Source of the DNA: Zobellia uliginosa
GTDB lineage: Bacteria > Bacteroidota > Bacteroidia > Flavobacteriales > Flavobacteriaceae
Direction: 5' to 3'
DNA length: 64,000 nucleotides
NCBI RefSeq assembly: GCF_900156625.1
Contig: NZ_FTOB01000001.1
Span: 434,001 to 498,000 of the forward strand
Part shown: positions 1 through 7,876 of the stretch, in pieces
Layout: every line of letters begins with the position of its first letter
Numbering within the stretch: the first letter of the stretch is position 1
Made by a program: the position numbers and the translations under genes
The notes under the pieces: generated by a model
Told to the model about the DNA's origin: nothing
Seen by the model: only the letters and a program-made list of their open reading frames with translations
The model's database searches: none

Positions 1-161
1 TCATCTAATGAAACTACGGTAAGGCATACGCCGTTATGCGCTACGCTCTGGTCAATTTTGAGTTCTGGGGCCAAAGAAGATTTTACCCTTATGTGAAGGT
101 TTCCGCCTTCATGTTGCAATTGCTGTATTTCGCCCAAAGTTTCGATAATGCCCGTAAACAT
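1..161 (-). CDS. ribE: Riboflavin synthase, N-terminal part (cut by window edge)
   Basis: The reverse strand from ATG at 161 reads MFTGIIETLGEI and then continues to a V-x-H-N-G-V-C-L-T-V motif before leaving the window. MFTGIIE is the invariant start of the riboflavin synthase alpha chain, which dismutates two 6,7-dimethyl-8-ribityllumazine molecules to riboflavin and a pyrimidinedione in the cytosol. Only the first 53 residues of a family usually near 200 are present, covering part of the first lumazine-binding barrel. The gene diverges from pdxA across about 60 bases. Both are cofactor biosynthesis genes, and each has a -7-like box in the shared gap. Identity is secure; the length cannot be judged. 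Confidence 0.9.
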   Translation of the reverse strand, partial: MFTGIIETLGEIQQLQHEGGNLHIRVKSSLAPELKIDQSVAHNGVCLTVVSLD

Positions 162-178
162 GTTCCGTTAAATTTAAG

Positions 179-186
179 TAGTTTTG
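179..186 (+). promoter_or_regulatory. Bacteroidetes -7 promoter box for pdxA
   Basis: TAGTTTTG fits the phylum consensus TAnnTTTG and lies 34 bases upstream of the pdxA ATG. No clear -33 TTG is seen at the usual spacing. Confidence 0.5.
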
Positions 187-203
187 TACCTTATATGATT
201 AGG

Positions 204-211
204 CAAAGGTA
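204..211 (-). promoter_or_regulatory. Bacteroidetes -7 promoter box for ribE
   Basis: The reverse complement reads TACCTTTG, an exact TAnnTTTG match, 42 bases upstream of the ribE ATG. It sits inside the pdxA leader, so the two divergent transcription units overlap. Confidence 0.5.
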
Positions 212-220
212 AAGAATAAG

Positions 221-1267
221 ATGCAGGAAGAAGGAAAAATTAGACTCGGTATTTCAATAGGCGATTTGAACGGAATAGGTTGCGAGGTCGCACTCAAGAC
301 CTTTGAAGATACCCGTATGCTCGATTTTTGCACCCCGGTTATCTTTGCTTCTAACAAAACCATTTCTTTTCAGAAAAAGGAATTGGGGCTCGATATCAAC
401 TATCACGGTGTAAGTGATGCTTCAAAAGCGGTGGACGGTAAGATAAACGTGGTAAATGTCTGGAAGGAGGTTCCGAAAATCAAATTCGGCGAAGCCACGC
501 CAGAAGCGGGTAAGTTTGCCATTGCATCTTTACGTGCGGCGGTCGGGGCATTGAAAAACGACAGCATAGACGTTTTGGTTACGGCCCCGATCAATAAAAA
601 CAATATTCAAGCCGATGATTTTAAGTTTCCCGGACATACCGACTTCTTGGCACAAGAGCTGGAAGGGGAGAGCTTGATGTTTATGGTCACCGACGATCTT
701 AAGGTGGGCTTGCTAACCGATCACCTTGCGGTAAAAGATGTTTCCGCCGCAATCAATCCGATTTTAATTCGGGATAAAGTGCGAACCATAGAAAAATCGC
801 TTCAGATGGATTTTGGCATACGCGCGCCTAAAATAGCTTTGTTGGGCATTAACCCGCATAGTGGCGATAACGGCGTTATCGGCAAAGAAGACGATGAGGT
901 GTTGAAACCGGTCATTAAAGAAATGTCAGATGCGGGCCATTTGGTTTTCGGGCCTTACTCTGCCGATAGCTTTTTCGGTTCCGATGCCTATAAGGGTTTT
1001 GATGCCATATTGGCCGCATATCACGACCAAGGGCTTATTCCTTTTAAAACCTTGTCGTTTGGCAAAGGAGTCAACTATACGGCGGGCCTTTCAAAGGTGC
1101 GGACTTCCCCCGATCACGGTACGGCCTACGAGATTGCCGGAAAAGGAAAGGCCGATCCCAGCTCGTTCAAAGAAGCGGTGTTTACCGCCTTGCATATATT
1201 TAAGAATCGAAAAGAGTACCAAGAGCTTACTGCAAACCCCTTGCAAAAGCAGCGAATTCGCCGTTAA
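221..1267 (+). CDS. pdxA: 4-hydroxythreonine-4-phosphate dehydrogenase PdxA
   Basis: PdxA oxidises 4-phosphohydroxy-L-threonine with NAD to 3-amino-1-hydroxyacetone phosphate, a step in deoxyxylulose-5-phosphate-dependent pyridoxal phosphate synthesis. The 348-residue length is normal. The metal-binding histidines of the family are visible at about 168 (TDHLA), 213 (NPHSGDNG) and 268 (AAYHDQGLIPFK), and the substrate-binding GHTDF motif is near 138-142. ATG at 221 is chosen because it directly precedes the conserved IRLGISIGDLNGIG N-terminus. The gene is followed by DUF177-rpmF-fabH-accBC, an order I associate with Bacteroidetes. The downstream operon has its own promoter at 1356-1385, so pdxA may be transcribed separately. 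Confidence 0.97.
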   Translation: MQEEGKIRLGISIGDLNGIGCEVALKTFEDTRMLDFCTPVIFASNKTISFQKKELGLDINYHGVSDASKAVDGKINVVNVWKEVPKIKFGEATPEAGKFAIASLRAAVGALKNDSIDVLVTAPINKNNIQADDFKFPGHTDFLAQELEGESLMFMVTDDLKVGLLTDHLAVKDVSAAINPILIRDKVRTIEKSLQMDFGIRAPKIALLGINPHSGDNGVIGKEDDEVLKPVIKEMSDAGHLVFGPYSADSFFGSDAYKGFDAILAAYHDQGLIPFKTLSFGKGVNYTAGLSKVRTSPDHGTAYEIAGKGKADPSSFKEAVFTALHIFKNRKEYQELTANPLQKQRIRR

Positions 1268-1355
1268 AATCGGGCTTTTGCCACGTGCAAGCCTCTAAAT
1301 TCCAATAAATGGTCTAAAAGATAGGCGAACTTCTTGAAATCCAATTAAAAAAGCG

Positions 1356-1385
1356 TTGGAATTTTACTAAAAAATAGTATCTTTG
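1356..1385 (+). promoter_or_regulatory. Promoter of the DUF177-rpmF-fabH-acc operon
   Basis: TTG at 1356-1358 and TATCTTTG at 1378-1385 are separated by exactly 19 bases, the textbook -33/-7 arrangement for Bacteroidetes sigma-ABfr. Transcription would start near 1390, about 40 bases before the first gene. Confidence 0.8.
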
Positions 1386-1427
1386 CACCCGCCTTTAATC
1401 AGGCGGTATATTAAAATCAGTGTTGAA

Positions 1428-1952
1428 ATGATGAAGCAAAAGGAGTTTTACATTCCTTTCTCGGGGTTAGGACAAGGAAAACACGAATTTGAGTATACGA
1501 TCAACAACCCGTTCTTTGAATCTTTTGGGTACGACGAATTCAACGCCGCCGACATCGATTTGCATGTGGTCTTGAATAAAATGAGCACTATGCTCGAGTT
1601 CGAGATGAAAGCCCAAGGCACGGTTAATGTAAATTGCGACCTGACCAACGAACCTTTTGATCAGCCTATTGGGGCAGATTTGGAATTGGTGGTCAAGTTC
1701 GGGAGTGAGTTTAATGACGAAGATGATGAGATTCTGATTATTCCCCATGGAGAACATCAGGTCAATATTGCGCAATACGTATACGAAATGTTAGTGTTGG
1801 CCGTACCACAAAAAAGAATTCACCCAGGGGTTTTAGATGGTACGTTGCAGTCGGAAGCTTTAAAAAAGCTAGAAGAATTGCAGCCCAAGGAAGAGAAAAA
1901 AGAGAGTGATCCCAGATGGGACGAATTAAAGAAACTGTTAACGGATAAATAA
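1428..1952 (+). CDS. DUF177/YceD family protein
   Basis: A 174-residue member of the DUF177 (YceD) family, almost always encoded directly upstream of ribosomal protein L32. Its exact role is unsettled; plant and bacterial homologues have been linked to 23S rRNA accumulation. The sequence has the family's cysteine C-DLTNEPFDQPI region and an acidic stretch (NDEDDEI) after it. An ATG at 1428 or 1431 is preferred over upstream codons because the promoter's start site lies near 1390 and homologues begin with a short lead into FYIPFSGL. The C-terminus is lysine/glutamate-rich. rpmF follows 7 bases after the stop, so the two are surely cotranscribed. Confidence 0.85.
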   Translation: MMKQKEFYIPFSGLGQGKHEFEYTINNPFFESFGYDEFNAADIDLHVVLNKMSTMLEFEMKAQGTVNVNCDLTNEPFDQPIGADLELVVKFGSEFNDEDDEILIIPHGEHQVNIAQYVYEMLVLAVPQKRIHPGVLDGTLQSEALKKLEELQPKEEKKESDPRWDELKKLLTDK

Positions 1953-1959
1953 GTTTTAA

Positions 1960-2157
1960 ATGGCACATCCTAAGAGAAAAATATCGAAAACCAGAAGGGA
2001 TAAAAGAAGAACCCACTATAAAGCGGTAGCGCCAACTTTGGCAAAAGACCCTACTACTGGCGAGATGCACCTGTTTCACAGAGCACACTGGCATGAAGGT
2101 AAGCTTTATTACAAAGGTCAGGTTTTAATTGACAAGACTGAAGAAGCCGAAGCATAA
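1960..2157 (+). CDS. rpmF: 50S ribosomal protein L32
   Basis: A 65-residue basic protein beginning [20 protein letters not shown], the typical bacterial L32 N-terminus, with the conserved HRAHW segment in the middle. L32 is a late-assembling large-subunit protein near the peptidyl-transferase centre. This is a version without the zinc-binding cysteine pairs. It is the second gene of the operon, 7 bases after DUF177. A strong hairpin terminator follows at 2189-2218, so much of the transcription from the 1356-1385 promoter may stop here, giving more L32 message than fabH message. Confidence 0.97.
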   Translation: MAHPKRKISKTRRDKRRTHYKAVAPTLAKDPTTGEMHLFHRAHWHEGKLYYKGQVLIDKTEEAEA

Positions 2158-2188
2158 ATGTCTTTGGTTATCTTATAATGAATTCACG

Positions 2189-2218
2189 ACTCCCGTATTT
2201 TATGACGGGAGTTTTTTA
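2189..2218 (+). terminator. Rho-independent terminator after rpmF
   Basis: ACTCCCGT (2189-2196) pairs with ACGGGAGT (2205-2212) around an 8-base loop and is followed by a run of six T. It lies between rpmF and fabH. Confidence 0.85.
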
Positions 2219-2336
2219 TTTCTAGTACTCAAATCTCAAAAACGCTTAGTTTTAAAACAAAAATTCGTAAAAATTGATTAATTTTCACCAATTTTGAGGC
2301 ATTTTTGAAGGTTTCTGATATCAAATCAACTTTAAG

Positions 2337-3329
2337 ATGAGTAAAACAACAGCAGCGATTACAGCTGTAGGAGGATATGTTCCTAATTTTGTTCTAACCA
2401 ATAAAATGCTGGAAGATATGGTAGAGACAAATGATGAATGGATTGTCTCTAGAACGGGGATTAAAGAAAGAAGGGTGTTAAAACCCGAAGAAGGTCAGGG
2501 TACATCGTACTTGGCCATAAAAGCCGCTGAAGACCTTATCAAAAGAAAGAATATTGATCCAAAAGAAATAGACCTTGTTATTGTCGCCACGGCCACACCT
2601 GATAGTATGGTGGCATCGACCGCAGCCTTTGTAGCATCTAAAATAGGTGCCGTTGATGCGTATGCCTACGACCTTTTGGCCGCCTGTTCAAGTTTCTTGT
2701 TCGGGATGTCTTCTGCGGCAAGCTATATTGAATCGGGAAGGTATAAAAAAGTACTCTTGATCGGGGCCGATAAAATGTCGTCGATCATAGATTATACGGA
2801 TCGCACCACTTGTATTATTTTTGGAGATGGTGCCGGTGCGGCATTGTTCGAACCGAACGAGGATGGTTTTGGTCTGCAAGACGAATACCTGAGGGCCGAT
2901 GGTTCGGGAAGACAATATTTGGGCATGGATGCCGGAGGTTCCCTGATGCCGGCTACAGAAGAGACCGTTAAGAACAGAAAGCACTTTATCTATCAAGATG
3001 GTAGAACGGTGTTCAAGTTTGCCGTTTCGAATATGGCCGACGTTGCCGAAAAAATTATGAAAAGGAACGACCTTGAGCATACCGATGTTTCTTGGTTGGT
3101 GCCCCATCAGGCGAACAAAAGAATTATTGATGCCACGGCCAATAGAATGGGTCTCGACAATTCTAAAGTGCTAATGAACATAGAAAAATACGGGAATACC
3201 ACATCGGCTACCCTGCCTTTGTTATTGTCCGATTTTGAAAGTAAATTGAAAAAAGGTGACAACCTTGTTTTTGCCGCTTTTGGAGGCGGTTTTACATGGG
3301 GTTCCATCTACCTAAAGTGGGCCTACTAA
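2337..3329 (+). CDS. fabH: Beta-ketoacyl-ACP synthase III
   Basis: FabH condenses an acyl-CoA primer with malonyl-ACP to start fatty-acid synthesis in the cytosol; in this phylum it also sets branched-chain primers. At 330 residues it has normal length. The catalytic triad is visible: Cys117 in AYDLLAACSSF, His257 in VPHQANKRI and Asn287 in KYGNTTSA. The glycine-rich C-terminal AFGGGFTWG motif is present. The gene starts 120 bases after the rpmF terminator and 34 bases before accB, so fabH-accB-accC form a transcription unit for initiation of fatty-acid synthesis. The plsX gene found between rpmF and fabH in Escherichia coli is absent here. Confidence 0.96.
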   Translation: MSKTTAAITAVGGYVPNFVLTNKMLEDMVETNDEWIVSRTGIKERRVLKPEEGQGTSYLAIKAAEDLIKRKNIDPKEIDLVIVATATPDSMVASTAAFVASKIGAVDAYAYDLLAACSSFLFGMSSAASYIESGRYKKVLLIGADKMSSIIDYTDRTTCIIFGDGAGAALFEPNEDGFGLQDEYLRADGSGRQYLGMDAGGSLMPATEETVKNRKHFIYQDGRTVFKFAVSNMADVAEKIMKRNDLEHTDVSWLVPHQANKRIIDATANRMGLDNSKVLMNIEKYGNTTSATLPLLLSDFESKLKKGDNLVFAAFGGGFTWGSIYLKWAY

Positions 3330-3363
3330 TAAAATACCGATCATTTAAATAAAATCAAATTCC

Positions 3364-3855
3364 ATGGATATTAAAGAAATTCAAACCCTGATCAAATTTG
3401 TTGCAAAGTCGGGAGCCAGTGAAGTAAAGTTAGAGATGGAGGATTTAAAAATTACCATCAAGACCGGTTCTTCCGATTCTGGAAACGAAACGACTTACGT
3501 ACAACAAATCCCAATGGCGCAGCCTCAAATGATGGCTTCCCCCCAACCGCCTGTGCAGAGCATTGAAGCAGGTTCTACCGATAAAAAGGCAGAAAAAAAG
3601 GAAGACGATTCAAAGTATATTACCATCAAATCACCTATCATAGGTACTTTTTACAGAAAGCCATCACCAGATAAAAGCCCCTTTGTAGAGGTGGGCAGTA
3701 CTATCGGTAAAGGTGATGTCCTTTGTGTTATCGAGGCCATGAAACTTTTCAACGATATAGAGTCTGAGGTTTCAGGTAAAATCGTGAAAATTTTGGTTGA
3801 AGATTCTTCTCCGGTAGAATTCGACCAGCCCTTGTTTTTGGTAGATCCTTCATAA
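3364..3855 (+). CDS. accB: Biotin carboxyl carrier protein of acetyl-CoA carboxylase
   Basis: A 163-residue carrier subunit of acetyl-CoA carboxylase. The N-terminal helical segment (1-35) begins MDIKEIQTLIKFVAKSG as in other BCCPs. A proline- and glutamine-rich flexible linker follows (about 45-70), then the biotinyl domain (about 85-163) with the biotinylation motif EAMKLFND, the acceptor being Lys127. The thumb-like insert around 95-103 (TFYRKPSPD) is typical of bacterial BCCP. The gene sits 34 bases after fabH and 85 bases before accC, its catalytic partner. Confidence 0.96.
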   Translation: MDIKEIQTLIKFVAKSGASEVKLEMEDLKITIKTGSSDSGNETTYVQQIPMAQPQMMASPQPPVQSIEAGSTDKKAEKKEDDSKYITIKSPIIGTFYRKPSPDKSPFVEVGSTIGKGDVLCVIEAMKLFNDIESEVSGKIVKILVEDSSPVEFDQPLFLVDPS

Positions 3856-3940
3856 ATGTAAATTCTGAATCCCAAATTATTGTCCCCGAACCGGGATTGC
3901 ATTTTTGGTACTTGGATTTTAGAATTTAAATTGAAAAAGT

Positions 3941-5293
3941 ATGTTCAAAAAAATATTGATTGCAAATAGGGGAGAGATTGCACTTCGGGTTATACGTACC
4001 TGTAAGGAAATGGGTATAAAAACCGTTGCTGTCTACTCTAAGGCAGATGAAGAAAGTTTGCATGTGCGCTTTGCGGATGAGGCTGTCTGTATAGGTCCGG
4101 CCCCGAGTAATGAGTCGTACCTTAAAATACCGAATATTATTGCGGCAGCTGAAATTACCAGTGCCGATGCCATTCACCCAGGTTATGGTTTTCTTTCGGA
4201 AAACTCTAAGTTTTCTAAAATTTGTGCCGAACACGATATAAAGTTTATCGGTGCTTCCGGAGAGCATATTGACCGTATGGGAGATAAGTCTTCCGCCAAA
4301 AAAACCATGAAAGAGGCCGGTGTACCTACCGTGCCTGGATCCGATGGTCTTTTGAAAGATGTCACCGACGCCAAAAAGATTGCCAAAAAAATGGGCTATC
4401 CCGTTATGATAAAGGCAACCGCAGGTGGTGGTGGAAAAGGTATGCGCGCCGTATGGAAAGAAGAGGAAATGGAAGACCTCTTTGAAAGTGCCGTTCAAGA
4501 AGCTACGGCTGCTTTCGGTAACGGTGGTATGTATATGGAAAAATTGATCGAAGAACCAAGGCATATTGAAATCCAGATTGTAGGAGACCAATATGGTAAG
4601 GCCTGCCACCTTTCTGAAAGGGATTGTTCCATTCAACGTAGGCACCAAAAGCTGACCGAAGAAACGCCTTCTCCGTTTATGACCGACAAGCTTCGTGAAG
4701 ATATGGGCAAAGCGGCCGTAAAGGCAGCCGAGTACATCAAATACGAAGGTGCGGGTACTATTGAGTTTTTGGTAGATAAACACCGGAACTTCTACTTTAT
4801 GGAGATGAACACGCGTATTCAGGTAGAGCATCCTATTACCGAGCAAGTTATCGATTACGATTTGATCCGTGAGCAGATCTTGGTAGCGGGCGGCGTGCCG
4901 ATCTCAGGTAAAAACTACCTGCCGAAATTACATTCTATAGAGTGTAGGATCAATGCCGAAGACCCGTATAACAACTTTAGGCCTTCGCCAGGTAGAATAA
5001 CTACCTTGCATATTCCGGGTGGCCACGGTGTTCGTATGGATACCCATGTGTACAGCGGATACAGCATTCCTCCGAACTATGACTCCATGATAGCCAAACT
5101 GATAACCACGGCGCAAACCCGCGAAGAGGCTATCAATAAAATGAAAAGGGCGCTTGACGAATTCGTAATCGAAGGCGTGAAAACGACCATTCCTTTTCAC
5201 AGACAATTAATGGATCATCCTGATTATTTGGCCGGTAACTATACCACCAAATTTATGGAAGACTTTAAAATGGATCCTCCCCCAGCGGAATAA
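3941..5293 (+). CDS. accC: Biotin carboxylase of acetyl-CoA carboxylase
   Basis: This ATP-grasp enzyme carboxylates biotin on AccB. Its 450 residues match AccC (about 450). The N-terminal [19 protein letters not shown], the glycine-rich ATP loop [12 protein letters not shown] (near 159-170), the [12 protein letters not shown] motif, and the catalytic [10 protein letters not shown] segment are all intact. It is last in the fabH-accB-accC unit and is closed by a symmetric terminator 13 bases downstream. The carboxyltransferase subunits are not in the window. Confidence 0.97.
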   Translation: MFKKILIANRGEIALRVIRTCKEMGIKTVAVYSKADEESLHVRFADEAVCIGPAPSNESYLKIPNIIAAAEITSADAIHPGYGFLSENSKFSKICAEHDIKFIGASGEHIDRMGDKSSAKKTMKEAGVPTVPGSDGLLKDVTDAKKIAKKMGYPVMIKATAGGGGKGMRAVWKEEEMEDLFESAVQEATAAFGNGGMYMEKLIEEPRHIEIQIVGDQYGKACHLSERDCSIQRRHQKLTEETPSPFMTDKLREDMGKAAVKAAEYIKYEGAGTIEFLVDKHRNFYFMEMNTRIQVEHPITEQVIDYDLIREQILVAGGVPISGKNYLPKLHSIECRINAEDPYNNFRPSPGRITTLHIPGGHGVRMDTHVYSGYSIPPNYDSMIAKLITTAQTREEAINKMKRALDEFVIEGVKTTIPFHRQLMDHPDYLAGNYTTKFMEDFKMDPPPAE

Positions 5294-5305
5294 TCCATAT
5301 ACCAT

Positions 5306-5340
5306 AAAAAAAAGACCGTGATCATATCACGGTCTTTTTT
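5306..5340. terminator. Bidirectional terminator between accC and the frameshifted lipoprotein
   Basis: A perfect 12-base inverted repeat, AAAGACCGTGAT (5311-5322) and ATCACGGTCTTT (5326-5337), with a CAT loop, A-rich on the left and T-rich on the right. It can end accC on the plus strand and the convergent lipoprotein gene on the minus strand. Confidence 0.88.
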
Positions 5341-5360
5341 GCTTTAGGGTGCAGTGCTTC

Positions 5361-6480
5361 TTACTCTTCAAAAGCAATGCTGTATTCGGTAAGGGCGTGG
5401 TAACCCGATTCGTCGATCGTAACTACACGAGAGTTGTTCGGATTCTCTTTAATAGTATTGTACTCTTCAAGGGTTACTGAGCCGGTTAAGCTTACCTCGT
5501 TGGCTGAGCCAATTTGATTTGCGAAGTAGTTTTTGACCTCTATCCCACCAATTTTGACCGAATAAATGTCATAATCTTCATAGTCACTTAGTTTATTGTC
5601 GTGAAACTTCACAATGAATTGAAGTGGTGCCGTTGCGTGGTTTGGGCCATAGAGATATACAGTTTGTACATCGGCACTAGTTGGGCTGTATTCGTTTACC
5701 CGTAATTGAAGACCTTGGTTGACACTTTTGGAATAATACGTTTGACCGGTATTGGAGTTCCAGGTTGAATGCCATCCAACTTCAAACTCAAGGTTGTAAG
5801 TTGTATTGGTTTCGGGTATATCTTCCTTGTCAAAATGAAAGGTCCGTGAACCGTCTTCGTTATTTGTGCTATATATGCCATCTAATGTGAACTTTTCTCC
5901 ATCTAGATAGAAGCTGTTTACGTTGTAGCCTACTTTAGAATAGATTTCCGGTAGGGTGAAGACGGATGTAGGCCCCGGAACTACCTCTATTACGGTAAAA
6001 GTGGAAGGGGGCGTTGGGTCGGTGGTTATTTCCAAGGTGTTGCTAAAGGTCTTTCCTCCCTTACGGTCGGTAGCCCTTACCTGAACTTTATAGGTAGTGT
6101 TGCCCTGTAGGTCATCGTGGCGGGTGCTTCCCGCTCCTATGGTGACGGTACTTCCGAATTTTTCTTCGGTGGCGTTTACATCATCTACGAACAATTGATA
6201 TTTTAAACTACCCTCATTATCTGGGTCGGTCGACTCTGCAATATCGATTTGGAACGAAAAGAAGGTTTTGTCCAACAAAGTAATCTTAAAAGGAGTTGGT
6301 GGGGCATTATAAAGGGTCAACACTGCCTTCAGGGTCTATGGCGGTGGTCCAATTTATTTCGGCCGTAGTGGCCGAAACTTCGTCTAGGCTTAGTTCAAAA
6401 CCCTTGGGGGAAAGGTTGCCATTTTCGTCTTTTGAACACGAAGAGAGGGCAAGCACCGCTATCAATAAATGTGTGAACAC
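5361..6480 (-). pseudogene. Fibronectin type III-like lipoprotein, frameshifted
   Basis: Two overlapping reverse-strand frames together make one secreted lipoprotein. From GTG at 6480 the first frame reads a short signal peptide MFTHLLIAVLALSSC, a lipobox with Cys at residue 15, then about 40 residues ending IDPEGSVDPL at a stop at 6307-6309. The second frame, open from 6323 down to 5361 (320 codons), continues into TPFKITLLD and STDPDNEGSLKYQL, a fibronectin type III-like domain, then a C-terminal region of about 200 residues that I do not recognise. The second frame has no signal peptide or convincing start. The join needs one surplus base, or a two-base loss, near 6310-6325. This may be a real lesion or a sequencing error. 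A conventional Met-Lys-Lys start is also missing, so a second lesion upstream is possible. No function can be assigned. Confidence 0.7.
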
Positions 6481-6604
6481 TTTATTTTCTTTGGGTACTT
6501 TAGGGGAACAAATTTGAGCATATGTTTATTTTTAGGATATTTTAACGAAGCTATGGTCTATATATTTCGATGGCGTGCGCTAAATAAGCTATCTAAAAAC
6601 CAAG

Positions 6605-6612
6605 TAATTTTG
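6605..6612 (+). promoter_or_regulatory. Bacteroidetes -7 promoter box for the FAD oxidoreductase
   Basis: TAATTTTG, an exact TAnnTTTG match, ends 18 bases before the TTG start at 6631. The expected transcript leader would be only about a dozen bases. Confidence 0.5.
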
Positions 6613-6630
6613 TAACTAATCTTAACTGTC

Positions 6631-7746
6631 TTGAAACTAAGTTATTGGGAGTATAAAACCTGGTTGACCAATATCGACTTTACTATTGTTGGCAGTGGTA
6701 TTGTAGGGCTTAACTGTGCCCTGCGGCTGCGTGAGCGATTTCCAAAAGCGAAAATATTGATTTTGGAAAAAGGCTTTTTGCCCCAAGGGGCCAGCACCAA
6801 AAATGCCGGTTTTGCCTGTTTCGGGAGTATTTCCGAAGTTGTGGCCGATTTGGGGAGCCATAGCGAACAAGAGGTGATCGACCTCGTGGCCCAACGTTGG
6901 AAGGGCATAGGCTTGCTCCGAAAGAAACTCGGAGATCAAAGTATCGATTTTCAAGTGAACGGCGGACATGAATTGTTTCTCGATTCGGCCGAGGCGCTCT
7001 ATCTCGACTGTGCGGAACGGCTTCCTGAAATCAACAAACTCTTGCATTCGGTCTATGGGGCCGATGCCTTTCACTTGGGGCCCAATACGTTCGGCTTCCA
7101 TAAAGTGAAGGAAAAATACATTACCAATAGCTTCGAAGGGCAATTGCATACCGGTAAAATGATGAAGGGACTATTGCGCTTGGTACAGGCGGCAGGGGTT
7201 CTGCAATTGAACTCCATCACCGTAGAGGATTTCTCGGGCAAAGCATCGGGCGTGCACGTAAAGACCGACAGGTTTGAGTTTGTGACCCGTAAGTTGTTTA
7301 TTGCCACCAATGGTTTTGCCGCCCACCTGTTGAACGAGGAAGTTCAACCGGCCAGGGCACAAGTATTGATTACCGAGCCTATCGCTGACCTTCATGTTAA
7401 GGGGACCTTTCATTTCGATGAGGGCTATTATTATTTCAGGAATATCGATAACCGTATTTTGTTCGGGGGAGGAAGGAATCTCGACCTAAAAGGTGAGGAA
7501 ACCGACCGGTTCGGTTGTACGCCACGCATTCAAGAACGTCTGGAAATGCTGCTTAAGGAAGTCATCTTGCCCGAAACACCCCATAAGGTTGCCCAAAGGT
7601 GGAGCGGGATCATGGGCACGGGGCCGCAGAAGAAACCGATTGTCAAACCGGTTTCCGACCATGTCTATTGCGGACTGCGCTTGGGAGGGATGGGAATAGC
7701 CATAGGAAGCACCGTAGGGGCAGAGTTGGCCGACTTGACGGAGTAG
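6631..7746 (+). CDS. FAD-dependent oxidoreductase, D-amino-acid-oxidase (DAO) family
   Basis: A 371-residue flavoprotein of the DAO superfamily, which oxidises amines or 2-hydroxy acids using FAD. The N-terminal dinucleotide fold FTIVGSGIVGLNCALRLR (about 17-34) is followed by ILILEKGFLPQGASTKNAG, where the Glu binds the FAD ribose. A C-terminal G-LRLGGMGIAIGSTVGAELA segment closes the FAD site. The predicted start is TTG at 6631, placed just after a -7 promoter box; no ATG precedes the dinucleotide fold. There is no signal peptide, so the protein is cytosolic. The substrate cannot be read from the sequence. It lies 130 bases before the sugar-acid dehydratase gene, and a shared role is possible but unproven. 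Confidence 0.8.
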   Translation: MKLSYWEYKTWLTNIDFTIVGSGIVGLNCALRLRERFPKAKILILEKGFLPQGASTKNAGFACFGSISEVVADLGSHSEQEVIDLVAQRWKGIGLLRKKLGDQSIDFQVNGGHELFLDSAEALYLDCAERLPEINKLLHSVYGADAFHLGPNTFGFHKVKEKYITNSFEGQLHTGKMMKGLLRLVQAAGVLQLNSITVEDFSGKASGVHVKTDRFEFVTRKLFIATNGFAAHLLNEEVQPARAQVLITEPIADLHVKGTFHFDEGYYYFRNIDNRILFGGGRNLDLKGEETDRFGCTPRIQERLEMLLKEVILPETPHKVAQRWSGIMGTGPQKKPIVKPVSDHVYCGLRLGGMGIAIGSTVGAELADLTE

Positions 7747-7876
7747 TAGGCCGTTACACCAAAGAACCTGCTTTAAAACCGAAGAAATGTCTTTTTCTGG
7801 GGGAATAGGCTTTAGGTTTTGTCAACTTGGCTAGAATTGCTACTTTAACTACTTCCAAGTAATTTCTCCTTGATTT

